DNA of 36,667 bases, taken from NCBI GenBank assembly GCA_027484445.1, contig JAIXSY010000035.1, positions 1 to 36,667 on the forward strand, given 5' to 3'. The DNA comes from Verrucomicrobiaceae bacterium (GTDB lineage: Bacteria; Verrucomicrobiota; Verrucomicrobiia; Verrucomicrobiales; Verrucomicrobiaceae). The position numbers and the translations under genes are program-made. Of this stretch, positions 1-7,830 are shown piece by piece; the stretch's first letter is position 1; the number at the start of each line of letters is the position of its first letter. Under the pieces are notes generated by a model. That model made no database searches, had not been told where the DNA came from, and worked only from the letters and a program-made list of their open reading frames with translations.

Positions 1-156
1 CGGATCGCAGACAAGCCGCACCTCACCCGCCTCGCTGGTGAGCGCGTAGGTCGGCAGGCCACGCTCGACACCGACCGTCCAGGCGTCAAGCGCGTGGACG
101 GGAACAGACATCGCCGCAAGCGCGGAAACAGCCAGAACGGAGGACAGAACATGCAT
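1..156 (-). CDS. Secreted hypothetical protein, cut by the window edge
   Basis: Only the first 52 codons lie in the window; the rest is beyond base 1. The N-terminus is a good Sec signal peptide: a short start, a hydrophobic run of Ala, Val and Leu over residues 3-20, then VHA before LDAW, where signal peptidase I probably cuts. The mature start (LDAWTVGVERGLPTYALTSE) is not a family I recognise. The start at 156 is supported by a weak GAAAGG about ten bases upstream. The gene is divergent from the plus-strand pair that begins at 281, so the 125 bases between them probably hold both promoters. Function unknown. Confidence 0.6.
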   Translation of the reverse strand, partial: MHVLSSVLAVSALAAMSVPVHALDAWTVGVERGLPTYALTSEAGEVRLVCDP

Positions 157-280
157 CGACAGAAAAGCCTTTCGTGGTTCGCGTGGCGACAGCAAAGCAC
201 CACTTCTGATGTCGTTAGATATGTTCTGACGGCGCTTCTGTCCATGACCGCCTCTCGCCAACGGACCATCGGAGGTGGGA

Positions 281-490
281 ATGGATAAGGTCGTCCGAAG
301 CGCTGCCAAGAACCCAGTTATCGATCGTCGGCTGTGGCGTATCGACCGTGGAGACCGGGAACTCGTTGCGGAGCGGCATCGCACCGCCAGCGGTCGGTTC
401 AGAACCGTGTGGCTGGTCCCGGAGGAAACCCTGCGTGGCGTCCTATGGGTCGAGGTTGTCGAGGAAGCACCGGGCGATCCGTCGCCATGA
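281..490 (+). CDS. Small hypothetical protein upstream of a WGR protein
   Basis: A 69-residue, Arg-rich protein with no signal peptide, membrane segment or motif I recognise. I place the start at 281 rather than the in-frame ATG at 275 because GGAGG at 271-275 sits at the right distance from 281. It stops 97 bases before the WGR gene on the same strand, so the two could share a transcript, but the gap is too large to prove it. Proline near the C-terminus (APGDPSP) suggests a disordered tail. It may be a real small gene because of its ribosome site and sensible codon use. Function unknown. Confidence 0.5.
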   Translation: MDKVVRSAAKNPVIDRRLWRIDRGDRELVAERHRTASGRFRTVWLVPEETLRGVLWVEVVEEAPGDPSP

Positions 491-587
491 CCAATCACCT
501 TTCTGAATCGGACCGCCCGGATCGATTCAGAAATGCAATTGGACTTGGAGAGCGGCAAGGCGGAGTCTCTGCGGGGGGAGGACCGCC

Positions 588-848
588 ATGGCTCTGTCAC
601 ATCTGCACCGCATCGACCCGGAGGCCAACTTGGCGCGGTTCTACTGCATCGATGTTGCGGCGACGCGGTTCGGAGACGTCTCCGTCTTGCGGACCTGGGG
701 CCGGATCGGAACGCACGGACGGACAAGACTCGAGACTTGCGCCACCATGGAAGAAGCGGAGAGGGCCGCATTCCAAACCCTTCAACAGAAGATGATGCGC
801 GGCTATCTGAATGCCGGCCAAATGCTGCCGCCAGACCTTGCAGTGTGA
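588..848 (+). CDS. Stand-alone WGR-domain protein
   Basis: An 86-residue protein that is almost entirely one WGR domain. The diagnostic Trp-Gly-Arg is at residues 37-39, inside VLRTWGRIGTHGR, and is followed by the usual TRLE strand and a helix beginning near MEEAERAAF. In larger proteins WGR domains bind nucleic acid, as in PARP family members and some bacterial regulators. Free-standing copies of this length are common on alphaproteobacterial plasmids, but their targets are unknown. A strong GGGGGGAGG ribosome site lies seven to eight bases before the ATG. The gene ends seven bases before the convergent bactofilin gene. Confidence 0.85.
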   Translation: MALSHLHRIDPEANLARFYCIDVAATRFGDVSVLRTWGRIGTHGRTRLETCATMEEAERAAFQTLQQKMMRGYLNAGQMLPPDLAV

Positions 849-854
849 GATCTG

Positions 855-1217
855 TCAGGCCCTCCGCTGAAGCCTGCCTTCCAACTTGGCACCGGCCTCG
901 ACGGCGATCCGCTCATGGATGACATCGGCCTGCACGACCGCACTCGGCGCAAGCAGAACGTTTCGCGCCGAGATCATACCGGAGACCGTTCCAAGCACGA
1001 CGCCGTGCTGAGCGACGACGGAACCTTCAACACGACCTGAACCAGCAACGGTGATCTCCGGCGACCGCAGTGAGCCAACGACCTGACCTTGGACCTCGAT
1101 TGGTCCAATGGACGTGACATCGCCGTCGACGACAAGGTCCTGCGCGAAAACGCTGCGGCGAGCGTTTGCGCCCGCCGGGTCGGGCCAACAGTCGAGGTCG
1201 CCATGTGGGAGCTTCAT
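855..1217 (-). CDS. Bactofilin family protein
   Basis: A 120-residue bactofilin (DUF583). Bactofilins polymerise without nucleotide into cytoplasmic, often membrane-linked filaments that organise cell-wall synthesis, stalks or plasmid positioning. The body from residue 21 shows the repeating short-strand pattern of a right-handed beta-helix, with Gly, Val and Ile at regular steps (VVDGDVTSIGPIEVQGQVVG, then VAGSGRVEGSVVAQHG). The N-terminal tail MKLPHGDLDCWP is short and not helical. The first bases of this gene and its upstream region recur at about 21.6 kb as a relic. No peptidoglycan hydrolase partner is next to it. Confidence 0.85.
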   Translation of the reverse strand: MKLPHGDLDCWPDPAGANARRSVFAQDLVVDGDVTSIGPIEVQGQVVGSLRSPEITVAGSGRVEGSVVAQHGVVLGTVSGMISARNVLLAPSAVVQADVIHERIAVEAGAKLEGRLQRRA

Positions 1218-1316
1218 TGTTGTGCAGCCTCAGTTCAACTTCGTGCCGCCGGACTGGACCAGAAGCAAAACGAAAGGGCAACGCGCGGCGTGATGATCGG
1301 CGAAGAAGTGCGTCCG
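1185..1316 (-). repeat. Dispersed repeat copy A: bactofilin 5' end and leader
   Basis: This stretch matches 21614-21744 over about 130 bases with, by eye, roughly three quarters identity and a single one-base gap. The best core is CTGGACCAGAAGC followed by AAACGAAAGGGCAAC. It covers the first ten or so codons of the bactofilin gene and about 100 bases upstream of its start. It is therefore most simply the conserved front end of two related genes and not a transposon end. No terminal inverted repeats or target duplications are visible. Confidence 0.7.
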
Positions 1317-1366
1317 CCGTCGGCGCTGCACAACTCGCCCGACCAAATTCGTCGCCGTCGTCTCTC

Positions 1367-1397
1367 ATGAGCTATAGGCCTAGCGCCTATCGCTCAT
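1367..1397. promoter_or_regulatory. 13-bp inverted repeat, possible operator
   Basis: ATGAGCTATAGGC and GCCTATCGCTCAT are reverse complements except at one position and are separated by five bases (CTAGC). The site lies 150 bases upstream of the bactofilin start and 146 bases upstream of the vapB start, between the two divergent genes. The size and symmetry fit a dimeric regulator site; a hairpin in RNA is also possible. There is no T-run, so a terminator is unlikely. Confidence 0.45.
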
Positions 1398-1487
1398 GGC
1401 ATATCTCCAAGCCGAGGTCCGCTGCTAATCAGGTGGAACTGGGTGCGAAAACAAGTCACAAAAAACGGCTGTGTCCGAAGCGCCTGC

Positions 1488-1530
1488 TTGAAATCGCGGC
1501 CACGCACATGTATATGTTTCTGCATATGCA
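1488..1530 (+). promoter_or_regulatory. vapBC promoter and likely autoregulatory operator
   Basis: TTGAAA at 1488-1493 and TATATG at 1511-1516 are separated by exactly 17 bases, a good sigma-70 type promoter. Immediately downstream is the perfect palindrome TGCATATGCA (1521-1530), partly echoed by ATGTATATG on the other side of the -10 box. VapB proteins usually bind such palindromes over their own start site, so this is the expected place for autoregulation. The GGAGG ribosome site for vapB begins three bases after the palindrome. Confidence 0.6.
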
Positions 1531-1542
1531 ATGGAGGCCGCC

Positions 1543-1812
1543 ATGGCGCAAGCTCAGACCTATGACCACTTGCCGGGCAGGGAAGCCAAGCTTTTTCGCA
1601 ACAACAAGAGCCAAGCCGTGCGCATCCCGGCCGACTTCGAAATGCCAGGCGATCGTGTGATGATCCACCGCGACGGGGACCGACTTATCCTTGAGCCCGT
1701 TCGACGCCGGAGCCTTCTGGCCGTGCTGGCCGATCTTGAGCCGCTTGGTCCGGAAGACCAGTTTCCCGACGTCGACGATACACTCTTGCCCCCACGCGAG
1801 GTCGACTTGTGA
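1543..1812 (+). CDS. vapB: VapB antitoxin (AbrB/MazE-type DNA-binding fold)
   Basis: An 89-residue antitoxin. The first half has the swapped-hairpin AbrB fold signature AKLFRNNKSQAVRIPADF followed by the strand pair RVMIHRDGDRLILEPV. The acidic C-terminal part, from about residue 56 (VLADLEPLGPEDQFPDVDD), is the segment that normally wraps around and blocks the VapC toxin. I chose the ATG at 1543 over 1531 because GGAGG at 1533-1537 is then correctly spaced. The stop overlaps the GTG start of vapC, so the two are translated together. The antitoxin with its toxin should repress the promoter just upstream. Confidence 0.9.
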   Translation: MAQAQTYDHLPGREAKLFRNNKSQAVRIPADFEMPGDRVMIHRDGDRLILEPVRRRSLLAVLADLEPLGPEDQFPDVDDTLLPPREVDL

Positions 1813-2219
1813 GCCGGCTTTACATGCTGGACACGAACATCGTGTCCGATCTGGTACGCAACCCGCATGGCCCGGTCACGCGGCACATCGTAAGGGTCGG
1901 GTCCGAGGCCGTCTGCATCAGCATCATCACCGCCGCAGAACTTCGCTACGGCTGCGCACGGAAGGGGTCAGCCAAGCTGCTCGCCAATGTCGAAGCCATT
2001 CTGGGCAGCATCCAGGTCGTGGCCTTCGACGTCCCGGCCGATGCGGAATATGGTGGGATCCGGGCCGAGCTTGAAGCCGCTGGCAAGCCGATCGGCTCGA
2101 ACGATCTCCTGATCGCGGCCCATGCCTACGCGCTCGGTGCAGTTTTGGTCACAGCCAACACGGGCGAGTTTTCTCGCGTGCGGGGCCTGCAGATCGAGAA
2201 CTGGCTGAACCCACCTTGA
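1809..2219 (+). CDS. vapC: VapC toxin, PIN-domain ribonuclease
   Basis: A 136-residue PIN-domain protein. The magnesium-binding acidic residues are all present: D8 in MLDTNI, E44 in TAAELRYG, D99 in SNDLLIAA, and the late polar position in TANTGEF (N117/E120). Toxins of this family cut tRNA or rRNA and stop translation when VapB is lost. The start is GTG at 1809, whose last two bases are shared with the vapB stop (GTGA), as is usual for such pairs. Length is typical. The toxin looks complete and its active site intact. Confidence 0.92.
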   Translation: MSRLYMLDTNIVSDLVRNPHGPVTRHIVRVGSEAVCISIITAAELRYGCARKGSAKLLANVEAILGSIQVVAFDVPADAEYGGIRAELEAAGKPIGSNDLLIAAHAYALGAVLVTANTGEFSRVRGLQIENWLNPP

Positions 2220-2320
2220 GGCAGGACGACGGATACAGAGGAAAAGGCCTCTATTTGTGACTCCGACATTTGTCAAAATGAGCGGAACTGTTGAAGAAAA
2301 TGAGCCGCGAATCCGGTTCA

Positions 2321-2503
2321 TTAGATTCGCTGGAGCTTGCCAAGTTCTTGCTCTGATTTTTGGTCTAGTGGGAACGCAAGCCCAAAAATAACCCGGGCCT
2401 GCTCCGGGGTCGCAGTTGTGCGCCCGTGCTGCGCACAAAAGCTTACAGTGCGTTGCACCAGCGCTGCATTGGACGGGGCAACTGTCAGTGCAATGCTCAG
2501 CAT
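2321..2503 (-). pseudogene. Probable C-terminal relic of a DUF849/BKACE gene
   Basis: A 60-codon open frame with no ribosome site. Its middle reads APSNAALVQ, then a helix, then ATPEQARVIFGL. From memory this is close to the C-terminal end of beta-keto acid cleavage enzymes (BKACE, DUF849), which finish with a SNA-x-LV helix and an ATP-x-EAR-x-ILGL motif. Upstream in the same frame nothing family-like remains, so the body of the gene would be deleted. This is an identification by pattern only. The rest of 2220-2729 shows no other gene, and 2504-2729 holds nothing I can name. Confidence 0.35.
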
Positions 2504-2729
2504 CCGTGTTGGACGCGGCTTCGAGCAAGAAACGACGTTCTCTTGAGAAGCAGAGCGGAGCTCTTCTGACCAACCAACCCCAGAAGTTTCTCAATGGATT
2601 GAACGAACCCATCTGCCGATGACTCCGACATCATTGGAAATTCATAGTGCATGGGATCTCCCGTCGCTCGCAACGATGGAAGCCGACGTCGGACGGCCAG
2701 TGCCGCCCAACTTCGTCTTCAAGTTAGGT

Positions 2730-3704
2730 TCACATGACCCGCCAATGCTCGGGCACCCAAGCATAGGCGCTGTCCTTCTTCTCGACATGCCCAACGCCCG
2801 GGAACGGAAGGTGAGTGGCGGCTACAGCGATCCGATCTACTGAGACCATGTCGAAGATCGCTTTGCGAGTCACGGCCGCCTGTGCACCGTCCGCATCAAA
2901 CGCAATACCGGCGTCTGGGTGCGTAAACTGAACTGCCGCGATAGCTGCAGCGTCACCAAGGATCAGAAGCTGGTCTGTTCCGCCAGAGACCCGCACCGCC
3001 GAATGCCCCGGGGTGTGTCCAAAGGCTTCAACGGTGCTGAGCCCGCCACCAAGATCTACCGAGCTGACAAACGGATTAAGCCGCTCGCCGTAGGCGGCAG
3101 ACACACCGCGCGCTAAAGCGAAGAAGGGCTTCGAGTCGTCTGGAACAGAGGCTGCGATTGCCTCATCGGTCCAGAATTTCAGATCGGCCTCATGGACATG
3201 CAGGGATGCGGAGCCGAAGACAGCCTTCCCGTCTGACGAAAGCAGGCCTCCGATGTGATCCGGATGCATGTGGGTCAAGACGATTCGCGTAATCTCTTCG
3301 GTGCCGATCCCCATGGTGTTGAGCGCGGCCGCAACCCGACCCGCAGTAGGGCCGAAAGCACTTCCCGAACCAGCGTCGATCATGGTGATGCCGTCCGCAC
3401 CATGGACCAGATGGATGCTGATCGGCAGCCGGATCTGATCGCTGGTGCCGAGGTAAGCATTCGTCATGCCAGCGTCGATCTGTTCGGCCGTTGCGTTGGT
3501 GATCAACGGACGCCCAAGATCAAAGAAGCCGTCCAGAAGGACTGTCACCCGCAGATCACCGACCATCCGGTCATAGAACGTTGGCAACACGACGCTGGAT
3601 GTTTCTGCTTCCTGAGCAACGGCGATGCGCGCGTTCAGCAGCGGAGCGCCGAGAGCGAGAGCGCCGCCGAAAAGAGCGGCGCGACGGGAGAAGATTGGGT
3701 TCAT
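2730..3704 (-). CDS. Tat-exported metallo-beta-lactamase-fold hydrolase
   Basis: A 324-residue MBL-fold protein. It begins with a twin-arginine signal (SRRAALFGG, hydrophobic stretch, then IAVAQEAE), so it is exported folded to the periplasm. The metal site HMHPDH spans about residues 145-150 and is followed by GG, the H-x-H-x-D-H pattern of this superfamily. Later ligands are probably H in GHTPGH, D in LILGDAA and H in ATHLPFPG. The start at 3704 is preferred over 3761 because it begins the Tat signal and has AAAGG nearby. The family contains lactonases, quorum quenchers and general hydrolases; the substrate cannot be told. It is convergent with nothing and stands 252 bases from the Nit1C operon. 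Confidence 0.85.
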   Translation of the reverse strand: MNPIFSRRAALFGGALALGAPLLNARIAVAQEAETSSVVLPTFYDRMVGDLRVTVLLDGFFDLGRPLITNATAEQIDAGMTNAYLGTSDQIRLPISIHLVHGADGITMIDAGSGSAFGPTAGRVAAALNTMGIGTEEITRIVLTHMHPDHIGGLLSSDGKAVFGSASLHVHEADLKFWTDEAIAASVPDDSKPFFALARGVSAAYGERLNPFVSSVDLGGGLSTVEAFGHTPGHSAVRVSGGTDQLLILGDAAAIAAVQFTHPDAGIAFDADGAQAAVTRKAIFDMVSVDRIAVAATHLPFPGVGHVEKKDSAYAWVPEHWRVM

Positions 3705-3956
3705 GATATGCCTTTTGCCATTTTGAGTGCAGGGAGGTAGAGCGACCGGTTGCCCGATCAATGTTGGATTGGTCTAGACCTTTTGTCAGCGATGAGGGTG
3801 CAGGGCGTGGATGAAACCGGTCTGATCCGCAATCGCGCAGATCACCCAGACGGTGTTCGCCCATTGTGCGCCGCGCGCGGTTGCAGCCCGGCCCGACGCG
3901 TTTGGCTGCGGCTCGGTCCCGTGGCTTAGGATCGGGTCCGTGCCTGAGTGCCCTGC

Positions 3957-4763
3957 TCAGACAAACTTCTCCGTGCTGAGATGTGCGATCAGGCGGCCGC
4001 GCGAGGCAAGGGTGATGTGATGACGTCCGACCCGCGCCGCGTCGCACCACAGGCGCGCGTTGAGTGGCTCTGCTGGATCAACGTTGCCCAAGAACACGAT
4101 CCGACGACGGGTAAGAAAGCCCTGCGCAGAGGCGCGCGACAGCGCCCATTCGGCACGGTCCGCCAAGGCGGGGTAGCTTGCGCAGTAAAGAAGCCCGACG
4201 GCATTGAAATCGGTTGTGGGACAGGGGGTGACATCGGTCTCGAGGCCGGGATCGGTGGCAGTTGTCTGCCGCACGAGATGTGTTGCCTCTGCGACCAGTC
4301 CGGCATCGGCGCCGGGGTCCATCATCGGCAGGGTCAGAACGCCGCGCGGCTGCACCCTCTGGATATGGGCATTGCGCCCCGATGGATCGTGGCGCACGAA
4401 GGTGGTGATCATCGTCACGTTGCCAAAGGGCAGGCCGTCGACGGACAGGTCGTGAAACGAGATCAGCCGGGTGGCGGAAAGGCGCCGAAGCCGGGAGGCG
4501 ATGGTCAGATCCGCGCCGGGCCGCGCCAGCGCGGGCTGTGCCACGTCGATCCCGATGGCGCAGAATGCGGCGTAGACCGGGGCGCCGTCCTCATCCTGGA
4601 ACACGGCCTCGGTCTGCCCCATGGCCAGCGCGATCCGGGCCCAGTGCACATCGCCCAGATGCCGCAGCAGCCAGCCTTCGGACAGGCCGCGCCAGCCGCA
4701 TTGGGCCATGCCCAGCCGATGCTGCGCCACGCGGTCGGCCGAACAGAAGGATTCGTGCTTCAT
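3957..4763 (-). CDS. Pnap_2097-family biosynthetic protein, last Nit1C operon gene
   Basis: A 268-residue protein that I assign to the Pnap_2097 family, distantly related to LnmK-type hot-dog-fold acyltransferase/decarboxylases, from its opening (LGMAQCGWRGLSEGWLLRHLGDVHW) and its place. The family is repeatedly found with the MSMEG_0565-0572/Nit1C gene set. Its reaction is unknown. Its ATG overlaps the nitH stop by four bases, so it is translationally coupled and belongs to the operon. A short CTGAG/CTCAG stem lies just after its stop but has no T-run. Confidence 0.7.
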   Translation of the reverse strand: MKHESFCSADRVAQHRLGMAQCGWRGLSEGWLLRHLGDVHWARIALAMGQTEAVFQDEDGAPVYAAFCAIGIDVAQPALARPGADLTIASRLRRLSATRLISFHDLSVDGLPFGNVTMITTFVRHDPSGRNAHIQRVQPRGVLTLPMMDPGADAGLVAEATHLVRQTTATDPGLETDVTPCPTTDFNAVGLLYCASYPALADRAEWALSRASAQGFLTRRRIVFLGNVDPAEPLNARLWCDAARVGRHHITLASRGRLIAHLSTEKFV

Positions 4764-6034
4764 TCGGCGGCCTGCGCCCCGGCCCGGGCACGCTGCACGA
4801 TCTGTTCGGCCAGATAGCGCGCATCATCGCCCACCGCCAGGAACCGCCCCGATCCCCAGGTGTTCAGCCAGCCCAGCCCGATGAAATAGACACCCGGCAC
4901 ATCGGTCACGCCGCGACGATAGACCGGGCGGCCCTGTTCATCGAAACAATCCACCTCGAGCCACGCATAATCGGGCCGGAAACCGATGGCCCAGACGACA
5001 GAAGTGATGCCAAGCGTGGCGCAGTCGATCTCGGTCACCTCTGTCTCGGGGCGCCAGACCTTGTGGAACGGCGTGGCGGGCGGCGCGTCGATGCCCTGGG
5101 CGGCAATCCAGGCGTCGATCTGGTCGCGGATGCCGCAATAGCTGCGGTCGGCATCGTCGAGGTTCTTTTCCAGATCGGGCAAGAAGCGCAGGCGCGTGCC
5201 CTCTGCCCCCGCGAGCGAACCATATAGATGCACTCCGTCCAGCGCGAAACGCCGTAGGTCGATTTCCTTGCCACCATCACGGCCCGACATGTAGTGGTTG
5301 GTCTGGGTCAAAGCCTTGATCGGGTCGGGGTGGCGGTCGATGGTGATCGCGTAATGGCCCATCTCATGGAGCCAATCGGTGGCATCGCGCCCGCGATATT
5401 TGCGCGGGCTGCGCGGGGCAGGGCCGACCGCCAGATGCACATCGCGGCCATCGCGGTGCAGATCTTCCATGATCTGCACGCCGGACTGGCCGGTGCCCAC
5501 GATCAGCGTTCCGCCTTCGGGCAGTTGCGCTGGACGGCGATACTGGGCCGAGTGCATCTGCATCACCTCGGGCGCGATGGTGCTGGCATAGGGCGGCACG
5601 ATGGGCTGGTCATAGCCGCCCGTGGCCACCACCACCTGCCCGCAGGTCCAGACCCCGGCCGTGGTTTCCACGCGGTAACCGCCCGGCACCGGGCTGACGC
5701 GAGCGACCGACACGCCTTCGTGCAGGGGCGGATCAAAGCTGGCACTGAAGCCGTCCAGATAGTCCACGATTTCGTTGCGCAACATGAACCCGTCGGGATA
5801 GTCGCCTTGGTAGGGGTAGCCCGGCAGGCGGCACTGCCAGTTCGGGGTCACGAGGCAAAAGCTGTCCCAGCGGTTTTCGCGCCAGGAATGAAAGGCGCGG
5901 TGGCGTTCCAGCACCACATGGTCGATGCCGTCGCGGGTCAGATACCAGCTGACCGACAGGCCCGCCTGTCCGCCACCGATGATGACGACCGAAACATGGG
6001 ATGAGCCGTTATGGGGCATGGGGATCGCTTTCAT
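4760..6034 (-). CDS. nitH: NitH: flavin-dependent oxidoreductase, MSMEG_0569 family
   Basis: A 424-residue FAD-dependent monooxygenase-like protein. The N-terminal FAD Rossmann motif is VVIIGGGQAGLSVSWYL (residues 16-32). A second, NAD(P)H-binding, Rossmann motif TLIVGTGQSGVQI lies near residue 175, and the late ATG-type motif appears as VWAIGFRPDY. This is the two-dinucleotide layout of flavin monooxygenases of the Baeyer-Villiger/FMO kind. In Nit1C clusters this gene is called nitH and is one of the most constant members. The substrate is not established. It overlaps both neighbours by four bases, and its second in-frame ATG is at codon 6. Confidence 0.85.
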   Translation of the reverse strand: MKAIPMPHNGSSHVSVVIIGGGQAGLSVSWYLTRDGIDHVVLERHRAFHSWRENRWDSFCLVTPNWQCRLPGYPYQGDYPDGFMLRNEIVDYLDGFSASFDPPLHEGVSVARVSPVPGGYRVETTAGVWTCGQVVVATGGYDQPIVPPYASTIAPEVMQMHSAQYRRPAQLPEGGTLIVGTGQSGVQIMEDLHRDGRDVHLAVGPAPRSPRKYRGRDATDWLHEMGHYAITIDRHPDPIKALTQTNHYMSGRDGGKEIDLRRFALDGVHLYGSLAGAEGTRLRFLPDLEKNLDDADRSYCGIRDQIDAWIAAQGIDAPPATPFHKVWRPETEVTEIDCATLGITSVVWAIGFRPDYAWLEVDCFDEQGRPVYRRGVTDVPGVYFIGLGWLNTWGSGRFLAVGDDARYLAEQIVQRARAGAQAAE

Positions 6035-6312
6035 GACAGGGACAGGCAGATGACCGGGGGGCCATCGGGGCGGTGGCGCTTTGCGGTGGCCTCGATCCGG
6101 GCCAGTTGGTCCATCGCGCTGGAACAGGCATAGCCATAGCGCGCGGCGACCCGGTCGGATGCGGCGTTCAGACCCGCACGGGCGCGCGCGACAAAATCGG
6201 GCAGCGGATAGCTTTGCCCGGCGGTCAGATGGTCATGGATGATGGTCGAGGGCGAATAGCAGCGCTCTTCCACACCATCCGGCCAGCGGATATGGAAGAT
6301 CACCTCAGGCAT
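6031..6312 (-). CDS. nitG: NitG: MSMEG_0570-family small protein
   Basis: A 93-residue protein of the MSMEG_0570 family, recognised by its opening MPEVIFHIRWPDG, the serine/tyrosine segment CYSPSTIIHDHL and its place between the AIR-synthase-like and flavoprotein genes. No catalytic motif, signal peptide or membrane segment is visible. The family was described as nitrogen-starvation associated through its cyanobacterial members; its molecular role is unknown. It overlaps nitF by eight bases and nitH by four, so its dose is tied to theirs. Confidence 0.8.
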   Translation of the reverse strand: MPEVIFHIRWPDGVEERCYSPSTIIHDHLTAGQSYPLPDFVARARAGLNAASDRVAARYGYACSSAMDQLARIEATAKRHRPDGPPVICLSLS

Positions 6313-7279
6313 GGGTCACCGCCCTGGCGTGCAGGTCCAGATAGGGGCGGGCCTTCCAATCCCAGAACCGCGCAAGGTCGGCCCCTTGGCGCAAGTCGAT
6401 CGCACTTTCCTTTGTGGCGTGGCCGATCACGGAGGCGGCAAGATCGCGCGCGGCGAAACGCGCGCAGACATCGGCGGCCCTGTCGGGCGCGACCGACAGC
6501 AGAAAGCCGAAACTGGGGAATGCGCGCAGCCAGCGGGCAGGGTCGGTGCCTGCGGGCATCGGCACGGCAGTAAGGTCGATCTCGAACCCGCATCCGGAAC
6601 ATTCGGCCAGCATCAGGCTGGTGCCGACGATGCCGCCCTGGCTGATATCCTTGCCGGCGCGCACAAGGCCTGCATCGGCCAGATCGGCCAGCAGGGCGAG
6701 ATCGCCTTGCAGCCGGGCTGGAGGCACGTCAGATGCGGCAAACCAGTTGTCGAAGCGCGGCCGCCAGGCGCCGCGCAGATCTACCGCCACGATCAGGGCT
6801 TCGCCGGGCTGCGCGGCAAAGCCGGAGATCAGCGCCTCCGCCCGCCCGGTGACCGCAACGGCAAGGTTCAGCGCAGGCGCGTGCAGGTTCGTGTGCCCGC
6901 CCACGATGGGCACGCCATAAGCCTGTGCGGCCTGCGTCAGCCCAGCCAGCAGGGGGGCGGCGCTGTCGGCATCGGGGGCCCAGATCATGTCGGTGATCGC
7001 GGTGGCGCGTCCGCCCATTGCGGCAATGTCGGACAGGTTGACCATGATCCCACACCAGCCCGCGAACCACGGATCATCGCCAACAAATCCGGGGATGAAG
7101 CCTTCGGCGGCGAACAAATCCCAGCCGCCGTCACGCCTTGGAAGGGCGGCTGCATCATCGCCGGGCTGGCCGGTACTGGCTCCCGTCAGCCGCAGGGCAC
7201 GCGTCGCCTGCGCAATGTCCAGCTTGCCTAGGATCGACGGATGCACCGCAAGGCCCGCCGCCAAGGCCTGAAGGCTCAT
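6305..7279 (-). CDS. nitF: NitF: AIR-synthase-related protein, Sll0787 family
   Basis: A 324-residue protein of the PurM/AIR-synthase superfamily (Sll0787 family). N-terminal GDDAAALP is the nucleotide/phosphate motif typical of this fold, followed by an aspartate-rich GDDPWFAG segment. The middle has GGHTNLHAP, and the late SQGGIVGTSLMLAE is the Gly-rich motif of the C-terminal domain. Superfamily members (PurM, PurL, SelD, ThiL, HypE) activate an oxygen atom with ATP, so an ATP-dependent dehydration or phosphorylation step is plausible here. In some genomes this domain is fused to the GNAT domain encoded next door. It overlaps nitE by four bases and nitG by eight. Confidence 0.85.
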   Translation of the reverse strand: MSLQALAAGLAVHPSILGKLDIAQATRALRLTGASTGQPGDDAAALPRRDGGWDLFAAEGFIPGFVGDDPWFAGWCGIMVNLSDIAAMGGRATAITDMIWAPDADSAAPLLAGLTQAAQAYGVPIVGGHTNLHAPALNLAVAVTGRAEALISGFAAQPGEALIVAVDLRGAWRPRFDNWFAASDVPPARLQGDLALLADLADAGLVRAGKDISQGGIVGTSLMLAECSGCGFEIDLTAVPMPAGTDPARWLRAFPSFGFLLSVAPDRAADVCARFAARDLAASVIGHATKESAIDLRQGADLARFWDWKARPYLDLHARAVTHA

Positions 7280-7830
7280 GCCCCGTCCTCCACCGCGCCG
7301 GGGGCCTGCACCTGCCAGCCGGTCGCCGGGTCGGGGATCGGGGCATAATGCACAAGGCTGGCCAGCATATGCGCATGGGGGCGGCCGTGCAGATCAACCT
7401 CAGCGGTCGTGGCCCAATGCAGTCGGCGGAACAGGGGCACGTTCTGGCGCTGCACATGAGCGTGAAATTCCACCGCGCCCCGTGCCCGCGCCGTACCGAC
7501 AGCCAGCCGGATCAGTTCCGATCCCAGCTTTCCGACCCGCCGCCATTCTGGCGCTACGGCAAGACGCGATCCCCACCAGATGCCCGGCTCCGGCTCGTGG
7601 ATGCGGACCGTGCCCACCACGCGCGGCCCGCCCGTTGCATCCTCGGCAATCGCCACGAGGGGCAGCGCAACCGCGTCGATCGCGTCGCGGTCATGGCCCG
7701 CAAAAACGCCCTGTTCCTGCACGAAGACCTGCGCGCGCAGCCGCGCGGCACCGTGGTTCATCCATTCACCCTGCGCCGCGCAGATGCGATAGGTTTGCAG
7801 GAACCGCGCCTCAGATGTCTGGTGCGTCAT
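7276..7830 (-). CDS. nitE: NitE: GNAT N-acetyltransferase, MSMEG_0567 family
   Basis: A 184-residue GNAT-fold protein. The core shows strand pair GPRVVGTVRIHE, then RLAVAPEWRRVGKLGSELI around residues 89-107, the acetyl-CoA pyrophosphate loop and helix, then the late strand FHAHVQRQNVPLFRRLHW. This is the MSMEG_0567 N-acetyltransferase of the Nit1C set. The acceptor is unknown; an amine made by the upstream enzymes is a reasonable guess. ATGA overlap with nitD and again with nitF shows translational coupling on both sides. Confidence 0.87.
   Translation of the reverse strand: MTHQTSEARFLQTYRICAAQGEWMNHGAARLRAQVFVQEQGVFAGHDRDAIDAVALPLVAIAEDATGGPRVVGTVRIHEPEPGIWWGSRLAVAPEWRRVGKLGSELIRLAVGTARARGAVEFHAHVQRQNVPLFRRLHWATTAEVDLHGRPHAHMLASLVHYAPIPDPATGWQVQAPGAVEDGA

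Noticed and set aside
1185..1316. Dispersed repeat read as an insertion-sequence end
   Set aside because: No terminal inverted repeats, target duplication or transposase; both copies align with bactofilin starts, so shared gene ancestry explains it better.
3948..4817. 289-codon plus-strand open frame
   Set aside because: Antisense of the Pnap_2097 gene; no ribosome site or family motif.
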